A DNA stretch of 64,000 nucleotides from Lawsonibacter asaccharolyticus (GCA_003112755.1 BFBT01000003.1:117798-181797), one strand, 5' to 3'; shown: positions 50,552-59,017, counted from the first letter of the stretch. The notes: generated by a model from the letters alone, not told the origin. Numbers and translations: made by a program.

Positions 50552-52149
50552 CAGCGCACCGTCCTCTCGATGGCCTCTGTCAGCTCCAGCCCATTGATCA
50601 GCCGGAACCGCAGGCATTCGTTGTTCTCCACGATGATCTTTGCAACCAGCTCGCTGAACAACTCCTCATCAAACGCCTCCAGAAATTCCGGCCCGGTCTC
50701 CAATATCTCCAACAGGACTTGAGTCTGCCGGATGGTCTGGTCCTCCTCGGACTCCAGAAACCGTTCCTTTTCCAGCTTGGCGGTGCGGAGCTGTTCAGCC
50801 AGCGTGTTGCTCCGGGTAATATAAATGTCAGGATCGACAAGGCCCTGTTGCTTCAGCTCGGCCAATAGTCGCTCCTGACGGACGATATCCGCTATTTGTT
50901 TGTTCGCTTCCACGATGTCCAGGCTCCAGAGCAGCTTCCCGTTTTGGACTGTCTGGAGGTCCGTAAGCAGTTGGGAGAGAATCGGCATTCCACGGTGCCG
51001 CAGTTTGTAATACAGGCGGAGGAAAGCATGTTCAAATTCAGCTTCCGGGATCTGCGTGATCTGACATTTGTCAGGCGACTTATCGTGGAGCCTGCAAGTC
51101 CAATAGGCGGTTTCCCTGCACTTTTTTCGTTTGAATATGGAACCGCAGTTCCCGCAGATGACGGTACCGGTCCATGGGTATGTGACTCCGGACTTTGGGC
51201 GGATCACCATGCCTTTCTGCTTCAGCAGTGCCTGTGCCTGGTCAAACACTTCCCGGTCAATAATGGCCGGATGGCTGCCCGGTACGAAATACTGGTCATA
51301 CTCACCTTGATTTCGCTTCTTCCTGTGGGGCAGTGTTCGGGTGGTATAGGTCTTTTGCGCCAGCGAGTCACCCGCGTATTTTTCATTGTGGAGGACATAT
51401 TGGATCGACGTTGTCTGCCAATATGGGGTCTTATCTCTTGTGGGGATCCCATATCGTGTGATCTCTTTGGCGATGTCCTCCATGCTGCGTCCATTGAGGT
51501 ATCTCTGGAAGATCAGGCGGATGATCTCGGCCTCCGCCTCGATGATCTCCAGCCCTCCGCCGACCAGGCGGTATCCAAACGGGGCCTTGCAGGTGATGAA
51601 GCGGCCCTTTTTCATTTTCTTCTGGTAGGTCCAGCGGATATTTTCAGAAATAGTCTCGCTCTCTTTCTGAGCCATCATGGAGAAGATGGCTGTCAGCAGC
51701 TCGCCGGACATCTGGGCGGTATCGATGCCCTGCTCCTCGAAGCAGACCCCGACCCCCAGGTCCCTCAGCTCCCGGACCGCCATCAGGCTCTCGCTGGTGT
51801 TTCGCGCGAACCGAGCGGTGGATTTTGTCAGGACCTTGTCGATGCGGCCTCTGCGGCAGTCTTTCAGGAGCCGCTGGAAGTCATCCCGCTTCTCCGCGGA
51901 GGTCCCGGTGATCCCCTCATCCGCATATACGTCCACGAACTCCCATTCCGGGTTGCCGGTGATGAGTTCTGTGTAGTAGGCATTCTGTGTGGCAAAGGAG
52001 TGGAGCTGGTCCTCAGAGTTGGAGCTGACACGAGCGTAAGCTGCCACACGCAGTTTCCGGGTCCGGACCGGCCCAGAGGCCGGGATCATGATAACATGGG
52101 GGGTGCTGTTCAGTGCGAGGGATCCACTGATCGCTGTCTGTCCGTTCAT
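50551..52149 (-). CDS. Large serine recombinase (catalytic), first of the series
   Basis: The 532 residues contain a resolvase domain with nucleophile in AAYARVSSNSEDQ (Ser about 43) and TKSTARFARNTSESL, a recombinase domain (APFGYRLVGGGLEIIEAEAE), a zinc ribbon (CGNCGSIFKRKKC ... CRLHDKSPDKC) and a long coiled coil near the C-terminus. It is followed by the catalytically incomplete protein with a TGATG overlap. Together with the third recombinase it may act as a heteromer, as CcrA and CcrB do in SCCmec. Confidence 0.93.
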   Translation of the reverse strand: MNGQTAISGSLALNSTPHVIMIPASGPVRTRKLRVAAYARVSSNSEDQLHSFATQNAYYTELITGNPEWEFVDVYADEGITGTSAEKRDDFQRLLKDCRRGRIDKVLTKSTARFARNTSESLMAVRELRDLGVGVCFEEQGIDTAQMSGELLTAIFSMMAQKESETISENIRWTYQKKMKKGRFITCKAPFGYRLVGGGLEIIEAEAEIIRLIFQRYLNGRSMEDIAKEITRYGIPTRDKTPYWQTTSIQYVLHNEKYAGDSLAQKTYTTRTLPHRKKRNQGEYDQYFVPGSHPAIIDREVFDQAQALLKQKGMVIRPKSGVTYPWTGTVICGNCGSIFKRKKCRETAYWTCRLHDKSPDKCQITQIPEAEFEHAFLRLYYKLRHRGMPILSQLLTDLQTVQNGKLLWSLDIVEANKQIADIVRQERLLAELKQQGLVDPDIYITRSNTLAEQLRTAKLEKERFLESEEDQTIRQTQVLLEILETGPEFLEAFDEELFSELVAKIIVENNECLRFRLINGLELTEAIERTVR

Positions 52150-52219
52150 CTAAATCACCTCTGTTCAGCCACACACAATACCCTAACTTTCTCTGAAAAG
52201 CTATACTCAAATGCAACAA

Positions 52220-52366
52220 CTATTGAGGCGAATATATGACGTCCGCTCCTGTTTCTACCCGGAGCCGCGCGGCGATCTTCCGCGCCTCCGCTTCGCTGAT
52301 AATACTGGCGTCCCGCAAGGCACACAGCAGGTTTACCATACCAATGTAGTTTACATTCGCGTTCAT
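52220..52366 (-). CDS. 48-residue protein upstream of the recombinases
   Basis: The frame starts MNANVNYIGMVNLLCALRD and continues EAEARKIAARLRVETGADV, a compact helical protein like the short helper genes found before clostridial serine recombinases. GGAGGG lies 6 nt before the ATG. It sits 57 nt after the resolvase-like gene and 71 nt before the first recombinase. I do not recognise a named family; it could be a directionality factor or a regulator. Confidence 0.6.
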   Translation of the reverse strand: MNANVNYIGMVNLLCALRDASIISEAEARKIAARLRVETGADVIYSPQ

Positions 52367-52422
52367 GCTTTTCCCTCCCAATCAGGCTTCTTCATCCAAA
52401 GAGAGACCAGGCAGTTTTATTT

Positions 52423-52872
52423 TCAGAAGGATTGCGTCATATCTAACCCTTCTGATTCTTCCTGGTCCTCGAAAGGAGTCTCATCCAGTTCTTCGGGCAG
52501 TGTTTCATCGGGGATCTGCATCGCGGCCGCGAAGCGTGCAAAGGAAAGCGCCCGGTTCAGAGATATGTTTTCCTCTTTGACACTTTGCACCGCTATGTTT
52601 TGATCCTTCAGGTCTGTCATCGTATCAAGTGCTTCTGAAAGGTCTCTCCCCAGCCGATTCCACGAAGAAATTAGCAGGACCTCAAAGTCATGCTTCGCCG
52701 CGCCAAGACGCACATACTTCAGGCTGCTCTGGCTCGGGGAATGGTCAGCGGCAACCTCCGTCACCTCATATCCTGCTTTATCTGCGTACTCCAGCAAAAG
52801 CGACTTCTGGGCCTTCAGGTCTTCATCGGTCCTGGCTTTCAGATACAGCCATGCTTTCTTCTTTTCCGCCAT
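52423..52872 (-). CDS. Resolvase-like protein with the catalytic serine replaced
   Basis: The 149 residues follow the serine-recombinase N-terminal fold (WNRLGRDLSEALDTMTDL aligns with the usual LDRLSRD-helix), but the active-site stretch Y-x-R-V-S reads YLKART, with Arg in place of Ser. There is no recombinase domain; an acidic tail (residues about 125-149) ends the protein. The ATG after GGGAGGC was chosen. As first gene of the recombinase operon it may be a regulator or scaffold rather than an enzyme. Confidence 0.75.
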   Translation of the reverse strand: MAEKKKAWLYLKARTDEDLKAQKSLLLEYADKAGYEVTEVAADHSPSQSSLKYVRLGAAKHDFEVLLISSWNRLGRDLSEALDTMTDLKDQNIAVQSVKEENISLNRALSFARFAAAMQIPDETLPEELDETPFEDQEESEGLDMTQSF

Positions 52873-52961
52873 AAGCTTTATGCCTCCCATGATGGTGCGC
52901 CAGAGATAAGCTCCGGCGCACAGCGATCCTTCATTCGTTTTTCAGTCGTGTATGAAAACAA

Positions 52962-53019
52962 GCGGGGGCCGCTCCACGATGTGTGGCAGCATTGCGATAC
53001 CTTTCAGGGCGGCCCCCGC
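52962..53019. repeat. 11-bp inverted repeat upstream of the resolvase-like gene
   Basis: GCGGGGGCCGC and its complement lie 36 nt apart, about 90-150 bp before the operon start. It could be part of a control or attachment site. Confidence 0.45.
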
Positions 53020-53498
53020 CGCTTCTGACATTTGCGTTTCCAATGATGGCCCTATTCGACACTACTTCCCGAGCCGTGGGCGGCAGGCTTGGACCGCGCG
53101 GGCGCGCGTCACGGGAATCTCACCCCTCCGAGGATCTCTCCGAGCTGCCCCCACTGCTTGCGGCTGTGGCTGGACAGGAGTATCATTACTGGATTGCCGG
53201 CGAGGGTCGGGCAGGACTCCTGTGAGTCCCGCCGCAATGCGAAACAGCCCGCCACAGGCTGTTTTATGGACGGATGGGAACCGCTCTGCACCTTATTTGG
53301 CCGTCTTTGATGCGGGAGCTTCCCGCACAGATGGTCTTGGCGCATCCTCCAATGTCGCTTCAGCCTCCCTCTCGGGGGCCTCTCGCCAACGGACGTATCC
53401 AAGCTGCCGGATATTCTATTTTCAAAGATCAAGAGGAGGAAGATTTGACCCCCTCATTATGTACAGGCAATAAGTAAGGGAGTTCACAAACGATTTTT
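53020..53498. other. Gene-free, GC-rich region between sigma factor and recombinase operon
   Basis: About 480 bp without a supportable gene. It contains a small dyad (TGCGGGA/TCCCGCA near 53316-53332). Such a position between regulator and recombinase genes is where control or attachment sequences might lie, but I see no clear one. Confidence 0.4.
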
Positions 53499-53975
53499 CT
53501 AAAATTTTTTCTTTTCTCCGTTTTGCACAAAATCTTTCAGCCGTTGTAAGGCATAACGCTCACGATAACTGACTGCTTGCTGCGTGAGAGAAAGCATTTT
53601 CGCTACATCCTCCTGACTCATGTCTTTCCAGTAGCGGAAATAAAGCAGCAGCTGGTATTCTCTTTCCAGACTGCATAAGGCTTGATGCAAGTGATATACT
53701 TCCTCCTGATGTTGCACCTGTTCGTCCAGCGTCGGGCCGTTAGAAAATTGCTGCCGTCCATCCTCCATGAGCTCCTCCAGGGAGATTTCCCGACTGGGTA
53801 AAGATGCAATGGTTTGTTTTTTTTGATCCCACACCGAACGCTCCGATTTGAGTCCCTTTTCCATATAGCGCATCTTGCGGTCACTTGCTCGCAGTACACG
53901 CAAAATATCCGGACGTTTTTCAATGCCTGGGTAGAGCTTCTCATAGTCTGGGTAGTACATGTTGTATCGCGGCAT
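53499..53975 (-). CDS. Sigma-70 region 4-type transcription factor of the element
   Basis: The 158 residues end in a clear sigma region 4 helix-turn-helix: LEREYQLLLYFRYWKDMSQEDVAKMLSLTQQAVSYRERYALQRLKDF. The N-terminal part (PRYNMYYPDYEKLYPGIEKRPDILRVLR) matches the short sigma-like proteins of Tn1549-type integrative elements, which govern excision gene expression. The ATG after GAAGGAGGAAC was chosen. It is upstream of, and co-oriented with, the recombinase operon. Confidence 0.8.
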   Translation of the reverse strand: MPRYNMYYPDYEKLYPGIEKRPDILRVLRASDRKMRYMEKGLKSERSVWDQKKQTIASLPSREISLEELMEDGRQQFSNGPTLDEQVQHQEEVYHLHQALCSLEREYQLLLYFRYWKDMSQEDVAKMLSLTQQAVSYRERYALQRLKDFVQNGEKKKF

Positions 53976-54205
53976 GTCCGTTCCTCCTTCGATTTTCGTT
54001 GGTTCGCGGGCAGTCAACGAAAATCGGGAGGACCCCGGCAGGAATTTCTTTTCCCGCCAAAATATAAAAATTTTTCTACATTTTCAATGTTTTTTCTGGT
54101 CTGGAATGGAAACGCGAAAAAATTACATCCATATTTCGACAATTCATCCCAGCATCTCCCAGAATTTTCTGGAGGATGCTCGGATAATTTGTCGAGGACA
54201 AAATG

Positions 54206-54243
54206 AGGCGCAGACAACCAGCTGGTTGCCTGCGCCTTTTTAG
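54206..54243. terminator. Terminator near the SLH fragment
   Basis: AGGCGCAG, then ACAACC with an AGCT tip, pair with the complementary arm, followed by TTTTT on the plus strand and CATTTTG on the minus strand. Confidence 0.7.
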
Positions 54244-54333
54244 CAGGTGGCGATATTGGATTTGGCGGCGGCTTAGCCGCCGCTGGAGCAAAAGGGACGA
54301 TAAAGCATTGTTATTCTCCCGTCTTTTGTGTAG

Positions 54334-54579
54334 TTACCAGCTCACATATTTCTTACAAAGCCGCATGAGGATCACGGCGGCTTGTGCCCTCGTGGCGGTG
54401 GCGCTTGGTCTGAGGGGCCCGCTGTCAGTGCCGTTGATAATCCCGGCGCTCACAGCCCAGTTCAGGGCCTCCAGCGCAAAATTGGAGATCTGGTCATAGT
54501 CCGCATATTCCCGAATGACCATGCCGCCCTGGATGGTGTCATAGTCCCTGTTCTTGGCGTAGCGGTACAGGACGGCTGG
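54334..54579 (-). pseudogene. Remnant of an S-layer homology (SLH) domain protein
   Basis: The frame reads PAVLYRYAKNRDYD, then FALEALNWAVSAGIINGTD and TATRAQAAVILMRL, one and a half SLH repeats. These repeats anchor surface proteins to the wall. A stop codon lies directly before the first repeat part and there is no signal peptide, so the bulk of the protein is lost. The terminator beyond its stop may be original. Confidence 0.75.
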
Positions 54580-54792
54580 TCAAGAGGCCAGGACAGGCCC
54601 AGGCTGGGAATCTCCAAGGGCTGCTCTTTTTTTATGCAGTAGTTAATGACGAAATAGATGTAATCAAGAAAAAGAAAGGAAAAGCACAATCCAGACGGAA
54701 CCGGCGGTTGTGTCAAGAAATATTTGTGAGTTCACAAGAATTTTGCTATAATGAGGACAGAAACCCCTATGCAGGGAGAAGGGCAGGAGCCT

Positions 54793-55014
54793 ATGCACAT
54801 CAGCTATCAGCCGCTATGGGACACCCTGAAAGAGCGCGGCATGAGGAAAGCGGACTTGCGGCTGGCCGCCGGTCTTACTACCAACATGATTGCCAACATG
54901 GGAAAGGGCGAGCATATCAGCATGAAAACGCTGCTGCGTATCTGCGGGGCGCTGCATTGTGATATTGCAGATGTAATTGCTTTGGAGCAGGACGACAATT
55001 CTGTTGCCCCATGA
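54793..55014 (+). CDS. Small XRE/Cro-type DNA-binding protein
   Basis: The 73 residues form one helix-turn-helix: LWDTLKERGMRKADLRLAAG, then TTNMIANMGKGEHISMKTLLRIC, ending in HCDIADVIAL. This is the YozG-like small Cro family common in integrative elements. The inner ATG was chosen, as GGAGCCT precedes it. It stands alone and could control excision or the nearby accessory genes. Confidence 0.85.
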   Translation: MHISYQPLWDTLKERGMRKADLRLAAGLTTNMIANMGKGEHISMKTLLRICGALHCDIADVIALEQDDNSVAP

Positions 55015-55165
55015 GGGGCCGCCCCCTGTCGGGACACTTTGTCAACAGCTCCACTTTGTCCCATAGTTGAATGTATGACAGAGGATTTGCAGAATAACTT
55101 ACTACATATATCGGTTTGCACACATACCATCAAATTTGAATAACTGCTGGATTGGGGATGAAGAA

Positions 55166-55615
55166 ATGTCGCTATCAAATGATAGTTTTATATCCTGGTT
55201 ATTCGCATGGATTTGGATTTCAGCATTGGCAATTCCCATTGGACGTGCGTGTTCCCTGTACTTCCCATATTTGGTGACTGGAAAAATATTTTTCACCATA
55301 AAAAATGAAAAACTGCGGAGGTTTTTTATTTCAACATACTTAAACCGGGACAATTCAAATGCAACGAATCCCAAAGACCAAGATAAACTTCCGCTCTTAG
55401 GCTGTATTTACTATGCCGTTGCTATTCCTTTGGTCACTGTCGCTTATATTGCATTGATAGGGTTTCAAATCAGTGCCATTACACTTGCAGAACCGTTATG
55501 GTTGTTTGACCGTATATTCGGGATTGTTGCGCCAGCATACTGCCTCTTTGCTCCGGTTATGGCCTTGCTGTATCGACTTGATTACGCAATCGGGAGGCGC
55601 ATTCACGATATTTGA
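55166..55615 (+). CDS. Hypothetical membrane protein
   Basis: The 149 residues contain hydrophobic stretches at about 8-33 and 85-140 with a polar middle (NEKLRRFFISTYLNRDN). I recognise no family. It is AT-rich against the local background, suggesting recent acquisition. GGGGATGAAG precedes the ATG. A linker repeat and a terminator follow. It may be an immunity-type gene like those to the right, but nothing proves this. Confidence 0.55.
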   Translation: MSLSNDSFISWLFAWIWISALAIPIGRACSLYFPYLVTGKIFFTIKNEKLRRFFISTYLNRDNSNATNPKDQDKLPLLGCIYYAVAIPLVTVAYIALIGFQISAITLAEPLWLFDRIFGIVAPAYCLFAPVMALLYRLDYAIGRRIHDI

Positions 55616-55651
55616 AATAGCAACAAGATAAATCAAATATTCATTCCCCAA

Positions 55652-55684
55652 ACCTCTGGACACATTGGTCCAGCCCGCTGGCGG
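55652..55684 (+). repeat. Linker repeat, copy A
   Basis: ACCTCTGG-(N7)-TGGTCCAGCC followed by a GC-rich GCTGGCGG. Related copies are at 59519-59552 and 62909-62942, all on the plus strand beside accessory genes. Confidence 0.6.
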
Positions 55685-55688
55685 CCCC

Positions 55689-55717
55689 AAGCAGGAGACT
55701 TTGGTTTCCTGCTTTTT
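55689..55717 (+). terminator. Terminator of the hypothetical membrane gene
   Basis: AAGCAGGA pairs with TCCTGCTT across 10 nt, followed by TTT. Confidence 0.65.
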
Positions 55718-56537
55718 ATTTGCGCATTTTCCGCTTTGAGCCATGTGTTTTGAGCAGGGAGGATTTGTCCAGAATGTGGATAAGCTGCCGGAACTCTGTT
55801 TCCGTCAGCTTGCTGTAATTGATCCCCAGCCGCTTGCAGTACAACATCGCCTGCCGCTCCAAGTCGCTGCCCTTGAAGTTCATGGTTTCCTCAATGTCCC
55901 GCCGCAGTTCCTCGGCTACCGTGTTGACCGGCGCACTCTCGCTGTCCCCTTTATGGGCGGCACGGATGTCCTGAATGACCCGGCACAGATCCTCGCTGAC
56001 AAGCTGGCTGAAATACTCGTCCTCGTCCAGATGGGCGGCGCGCAGGACGCGGAGGTGGGGATCGTCCTCTCCCGGCTGGTAGCGGTCTATGATTTCCTGC
56101 CGCACCACATCCACATAGGCGTTGAGGCTCTGCACCTGCATACTGGCTACCCTGTCCACATAAATCTCAATATCCGCCAGCAGTCGGACAAAATCTTTAT
56201 GCGCCATCATCTCGCACAGCAGCCGGTTATTGACCCGCCCGCTTTTCAGGAGGGCCACCGCTTCATCGGTCAGGTGCAGCTCCGCCAGCGGCGTGTCCAG
56301 ATAGTTTCGGTTGTCGGTCAGGCCCAGCAGGTAGTCCACGGACACCTGATAGAAGTCGGCCAGCTTCAACAGGCTGCCGTGGTTGATCTCCTTGTTCTCG
56401 TTCTTTTCATCGGTAATCTCATAGCTGCCGAGGGCAGATTTTGAAAGGCCTACCTGTTCCGCCAGTTCTTCCAGCTTCAAGCCTTTCTCCACCCTTAAAT
56501 CCTTCAACCGTTCCTGTACGGAAATGCGGGTTTTCAT
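55716..56537 (-). CDS. XRE-family transcriptional regulator of the integrative element
   Basis: The 273 residues start with a helix-turn-helix (VQERLKDLRVEKGLKLEELAEQ, then GLSKSALGSYE) and continue with a sensor-like helical region that resembles regulators of Tn1549-type elements. The inner ATG was chosen: the outer one overlaps the predicted -10 box and could not be on the mRNA. A dyad over the -35 region suggests self-repression. It diverges from the small-gene operon to its right, which it may control. Confidence 0.85.
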   Translation of the reverse strand: MKTRISVQERLKDLRVEKGLKLEELAEQVGLSKSALGSYEITDEKNENKEINHGSLLKLADFYQVSVDYLLGLTDNRNYLDTPLAELHLTDEAVALLKSGRVNNRLLCEMMAHKDFVRLLADIEIYVDRVASMQVQSLNAYVDVVRQEIIDRYQPGEDDPHLRVLRAAHLDEDEYFSQLVSEDLCRVIQDIRAAHKGDSESAPVNTVAEELRRDIEETMNFKGSDLERQAMLYCKRLGINYSKLTETEFRQLIHILDKSSLLKTHGSKRKMRK

Positions 56538-56580
56538 ATCAGCCACCCCTTCCTGCGCCTGTGCACCGCCGTTTTCTTCC

Positions 56581-56611
56581 ATTATAGCATACCATTCCGC
56601 AATCGTGGAAT
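56581..56611 (-). promoter_or_regulatory. Promoter and operator of the XRE regulator
   Basis: On the minus strand a perfect TATAAT lies at 56586-56581. An imperfect dyad ATTCC-N8-GGAAT (56594-56611) covers the expected -35 position, a typical operator for self-repression. Confidence 0.55.
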
Positions 56612-56667
56612 TTTTCGTTTTTGGAGCCGATTTCCTACTTTATGGACATACGGGCGGGGAAACAAAA

Positions 56668-56853
56668 ATGTTCTATGATATGGGTAGTTCATCGATGGAT
56701 CAAATCCAATCGAATGACCGGCCTGTATGGGATATGCCCCCCGGCGATGTAGCGCGGCGACCTGCGGTGAGGAAATGGAGGAACCTTGACTGCAGCGAGC
56801 GTACCAATGGGGGCGAAACGCCGCTGAAAAAGCCAGGGCAGGAACGACATTAA
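56668..56853 (+). CDS. 61-residue hypothetical protein
   Basis: The frame begins MFYDMGSSSMDQIQSNDRP and ends in a basic tail. GGGG precedes the ATG at some distance. It lies 15 nt before the next small gene in the same direction, which suggests the first member of a small operon of element backbone genes. I recognise no family, and it may not be real. Confidence 0.4.
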   Translation: MFYDMGSSSMDQIQSNDRPVWDMPPGDVARRPAVRKWRNLDCSERTNGGETPLKKPGQERH

Positions 56854-56868
56854 GGAGAACCGGCGAAT

Positions 56869-57251
56869 ATGGACACCGAATTGATACCGAAACACAACAA
56901 TCCGATAGGGCATAGTCTGCCCTATCCGTACTACTACGGGAGATTTCAGGGCGGCTCTACGGCTGTTTTCCCCTTGAAAATCGCCCCGAAACACAACACA
57001 AAAATCTGCTGTCCGTCCACTCCGGCTGTTACGGCTGACTGGGCGGATTTTTTGATGATAGGAGCCAATATGCCGAGAATGTCAAAAAAGAGGAAGCTGG
57101 AGCTGTCCTTCTTCCTCAACGAGCGCGGGCGGGTGGCGCACAACATCCTTTGCCGGAAATGCCGCCACGCCTGCAAACAGAGCTTCCGGCCATTGTGATC
57201 CTCTGCCCCCACTACCATTCCAAGCGGGCCAAGGGAAAGGAGGACACCTGA
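56869..57251 (+). pseudogene. Cys-rich small element protein, frameshifted
   Basis: From an inner ATG at about 57070 the frame reads RMSKKRKLELSFFLNERG and then ILCRKCRHACKQSF, a short basic protein with a CxxCxxxC motif known from Tn1549-like elements. At 57184-57195 (TTCCGGCCATTG) one G seems missing; restoring it gives RAIVILCPHYHSKRAKG and a stop touching the next ATG. The upstream 67 residues (MDTELIPKHNNPIGH...) are in the same frame and may be a separate short gene. GGAGAACC precedes that start. Confidence 0.6.
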
Positions 57252-57581
57252 ATGAATACGGAATTTATGACCGCCGACACCAACCTGCCGCCCTGTCTGC
57301 CCCTGCCGGGGGCCATGCTGGGGCTGCCGGTGAGCAGTACCGCCAAGGTCATGTATGCCAAGCTGCTGGGCGCTGTTCTCACAGCGGGCGTGGAGGACGC
57401 CAACGGGATGTTATTTGTCCGTTTCCCCCTTGCAGAGCTGGCCGTGGCGCTGGGGCGCAGTACGCAGACCTGCAAGCGGGCCTTGCGGGAGCTGGAGGCC
57501 GCTGGGCTGATCCTGTGGGTGCGTCAGGGAATTGGAGCACCGAACAGGATTTATGTGCTGGTGCCGAAGAAGCGGGATTGA
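57252..57581 (+). CDS. RepA-like replication initiator N-terminal / winged-helix protein
   Basis: The 109 residues resemble the DNA-binding N-terminal domain of replication initiator A proteins in Tn1549-like elements: GLPVSSTAKVMYAKLLGAVL, then LAVALGRSTQTCKRALRELE, AAGLI and IYVLVPKK. The short length (no C-terminal domain) is common for this element gene. Its ATG touches the preceding gene's stop. A decayed second copy lies about 5.6 kb away (62999-63174), bracketing the immunity-gene array. Confidence 0.75.
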   Translation: MNTEFMTADTNLPPCLPLPGAMLGLPVSSTAKVMYAKLLGAVLTAGVEDANGMLFVRFPLAELAVALGRSTQTCKRALRELEAAGLILWVRQGIGAPNRIYVLVPKKRD

Positions 57582-57628
57582 AGAAAATCCTGTAGCACGG
57601 TATAATGAAAAGTAAGAAATCCTCGCCG

Positions 57629-57682
57629 CCATACAGTGAGGAACGCCGGGAGGCGGCGAGGAAGTTTGCGAGGGAACACAAT
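57629..57682 (+). repeat. 54-bp repeat, copy 1: end of a lost gene
   Basis: It encodes YSEERREAARKFAREHN and matches 58274-58327 with two mismatches. It joins directly to the Imm1 pseudogene, so the original gene was cut here. Confidence 0.85.
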
Positions 57683-57684
57683 AT

Positions 57685-58087
57685 ATGTGGGTATTAAAAT
57701 GGAATTTAACAGGTAAGCTGGTAACATCTTCTTGTGATGAAGTGATTAAAAAAATCAACAGTTTAAATCAAGAATACCAAGACAAACAACCTGTTATTAT
57801 TGAAATCGAAACATCTTCAAAAAATCTTTGACAATAGGCGTAGGTACTAAAGAAGGCTTAAGCTGCCTGGTATACTTTCCTTTCCCAGATGGTTTAGGAT
57901 CTATGCACCCTGTTCCCCACAATAGTCAATATCGCGATTGCGATAAAAGTATTATTTTTGGCTAAATTCTTACGACTCAGAATTTGAAATGAAAGATTTG
58001 ATTACTTATGAAGAAGCAGTAAATGAAGTGATATATTTTTTGCAAAATGATGATGTTAGTGCTAATTTAAGCTGGGAGCCAGATTGA
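57685..58087 (+). pseudogene. Imm1-family immunity protein, two frameshifts
   Basis: Three consecutive frames together give one protein: MWVLKWNLTGKLVT...PVIIEIETSS, then LTIGVGTKEGLSCLVYF...MHPVPHN, then EFEMKDLITYEEAVNEVIYFL ending SWEPD. The order strand-LTIGVG-...-YEEAVNEVIYFL-...-W-E is the Imm1 immunity fold, which protects against toxins of neighbouring cells. The shifts fall near an A6 run (about 57818) and a T5 run (about 57957). The gene is strongly AT-rich. Confidence 0.7.
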
Positions 58088-58090
58088 CTA

Positions 58091-58348
58091 TTGAATAATC
58101 GTAAAATCCCTTTAGGAATTAGTCCAACTCATAAAAATCAAGAGAACAGCAGAAACAGACTGGGAGCCTACGCCCGCCGCTGGCCGGAGTGTTGCCGAAA
58201 GGTGGACGATGACGGCTGGGGTTACAAGACCTTTGAGATCGACAAGGGCCGCTTCTGTTTCCGGCTGACCGCGCCATACAGCGAGGAACGCCGGGAGGCG
58301 GCAAGGAAGTTTGCGAGGGAACACAATGCCATAGCGAACTTCAAGTGA
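58091..58348 (+). pseudogene. Chimeric frame carrying the C-terminal end of a lost gene
   Basis: The first 15 codons are AT-rich and unrelated; from about 58140 the composition jumps to GC-rich and encodes NRLGAYARRWPECCRKV, GWGYKTFEIDKG and then the 54-bp repeat product YSEERREAARKFAREHN. This looks like the 3' end of a backbone gene left between inserted immunity genes. Confidence 0.55.
58274..58327 (+). repeat. 54-bp repeat, copy 2
   Basis: Matches 57629-57682 at 52 of 54 positions. Between the copies lies the Imm1 pseudogene; right after this copy comes the SUKH immunity gene. Confidence 0.9.
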
Positions 58349-58374
58349 AAGAGTTAGAGGCAAGGAGGGACTTT

Positions 58375-58935
58375 ATGGACACCTTTATAGACAAATGCTT
58401 TAATTCTTTGAGCAGTAATTTCCCGGAGAAATTTTTGGATGGCTTGCAAAAATCAACAATTACAGATAAGGATATTCATGTGGCGGAAGAAAATTTAGGA
58501 TATAGGTTTCCTACAATTTTTAAGGACTTTTTGAAAAGTTATGTTTGCCCATTCATGTGCTTATATGGGAAGTTTAGCGGCTATTCAGCAAGGAGAGGTT
58601 TAACTTACTCCGTTGAAGATGAAGAATATAAATATATTGAAGATAAACTTCCATTCTCCGTTATTAAATTGCAGTTAGAGGGCTTTCCAAAAGAGCCAGA
58701 AAAGATTGCAGAGTATATTGAATTAGTTACATGGAATGAAGCCGCTCAATTTGGATATTTGTATATCGGGGAATTTTACGGTGACTATCAACTTTTCTAT
58801 AACTTAATTACGGATGAAATTATTCAAATAGACCATGAAGAAACACCCTTTCCCCCACAAGCTCAAGACGATATGGAGGAATATGCCACTGTACTTTTTA
58901 AGTCATTTTCTGATTTTTGCGTTGCTTCTTTTTAG
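58375..58935 (+). CDS. SMI1/KNR4 (SUKH) family immunity-type protein
   Basis: The 186 residues show the SUKH pattern: TDKDIHVAEENLGYRFPTIF, then KDFLKSYVCPFMC, an acidic middle, and GYLYIGEFYGDYQLFYNLITDE near residue 130. SUKH proteins neutralise diverse toxins of contact-dependent systems; no toxin gene is visible nearby, so it may be an orphan. AAGGAGGG precedes the ATG. It is AT-rich and intact, and follows the second 54-bp repeat by 47 nt. Confidence 0.85.
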   Translation: MDTFIDKCFNSLSSNFPEKFLDGLQKSTITDKDIHVAEENLGYRFPTIFKDFLKSYVCPFMCLYGKFSGYSARRGLTYSVEDEEYKYIEDKLPFSVIKLQLEGFPKEPEKIAEYIELVTWNEAAQFGYLYIGEFYGDYQLFYNLITDEIIQIDHEETPFPPQAQDDMEEYATVLFKSFSDFCVASF

Positions 58936-58979
58936 GTGATATTTATAATGAAGACACATTAGAATTTGAAGGCGGACGA

Positions 58980-59017
58980 GAAGCCTAAACCCTTAGGAAC
59001 TAAAGGGTTTAGGCTTC
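58980..59017 (+). terminator. Terminator of the SUKH gene
   Basis: A 15-bp stem (GAAGCCTAAACCCTT and its complement) encloses 7 nt; the tail is TATAC, so only weakly U-rich. Confidence 0.65.

Noticed and set aside
52873..53480. Several 60-110 codon frames upstream of the resolvase-like gene
   Set aside because: None has a good start signal or plausible protein composition; GC-rich frame openness explains them.
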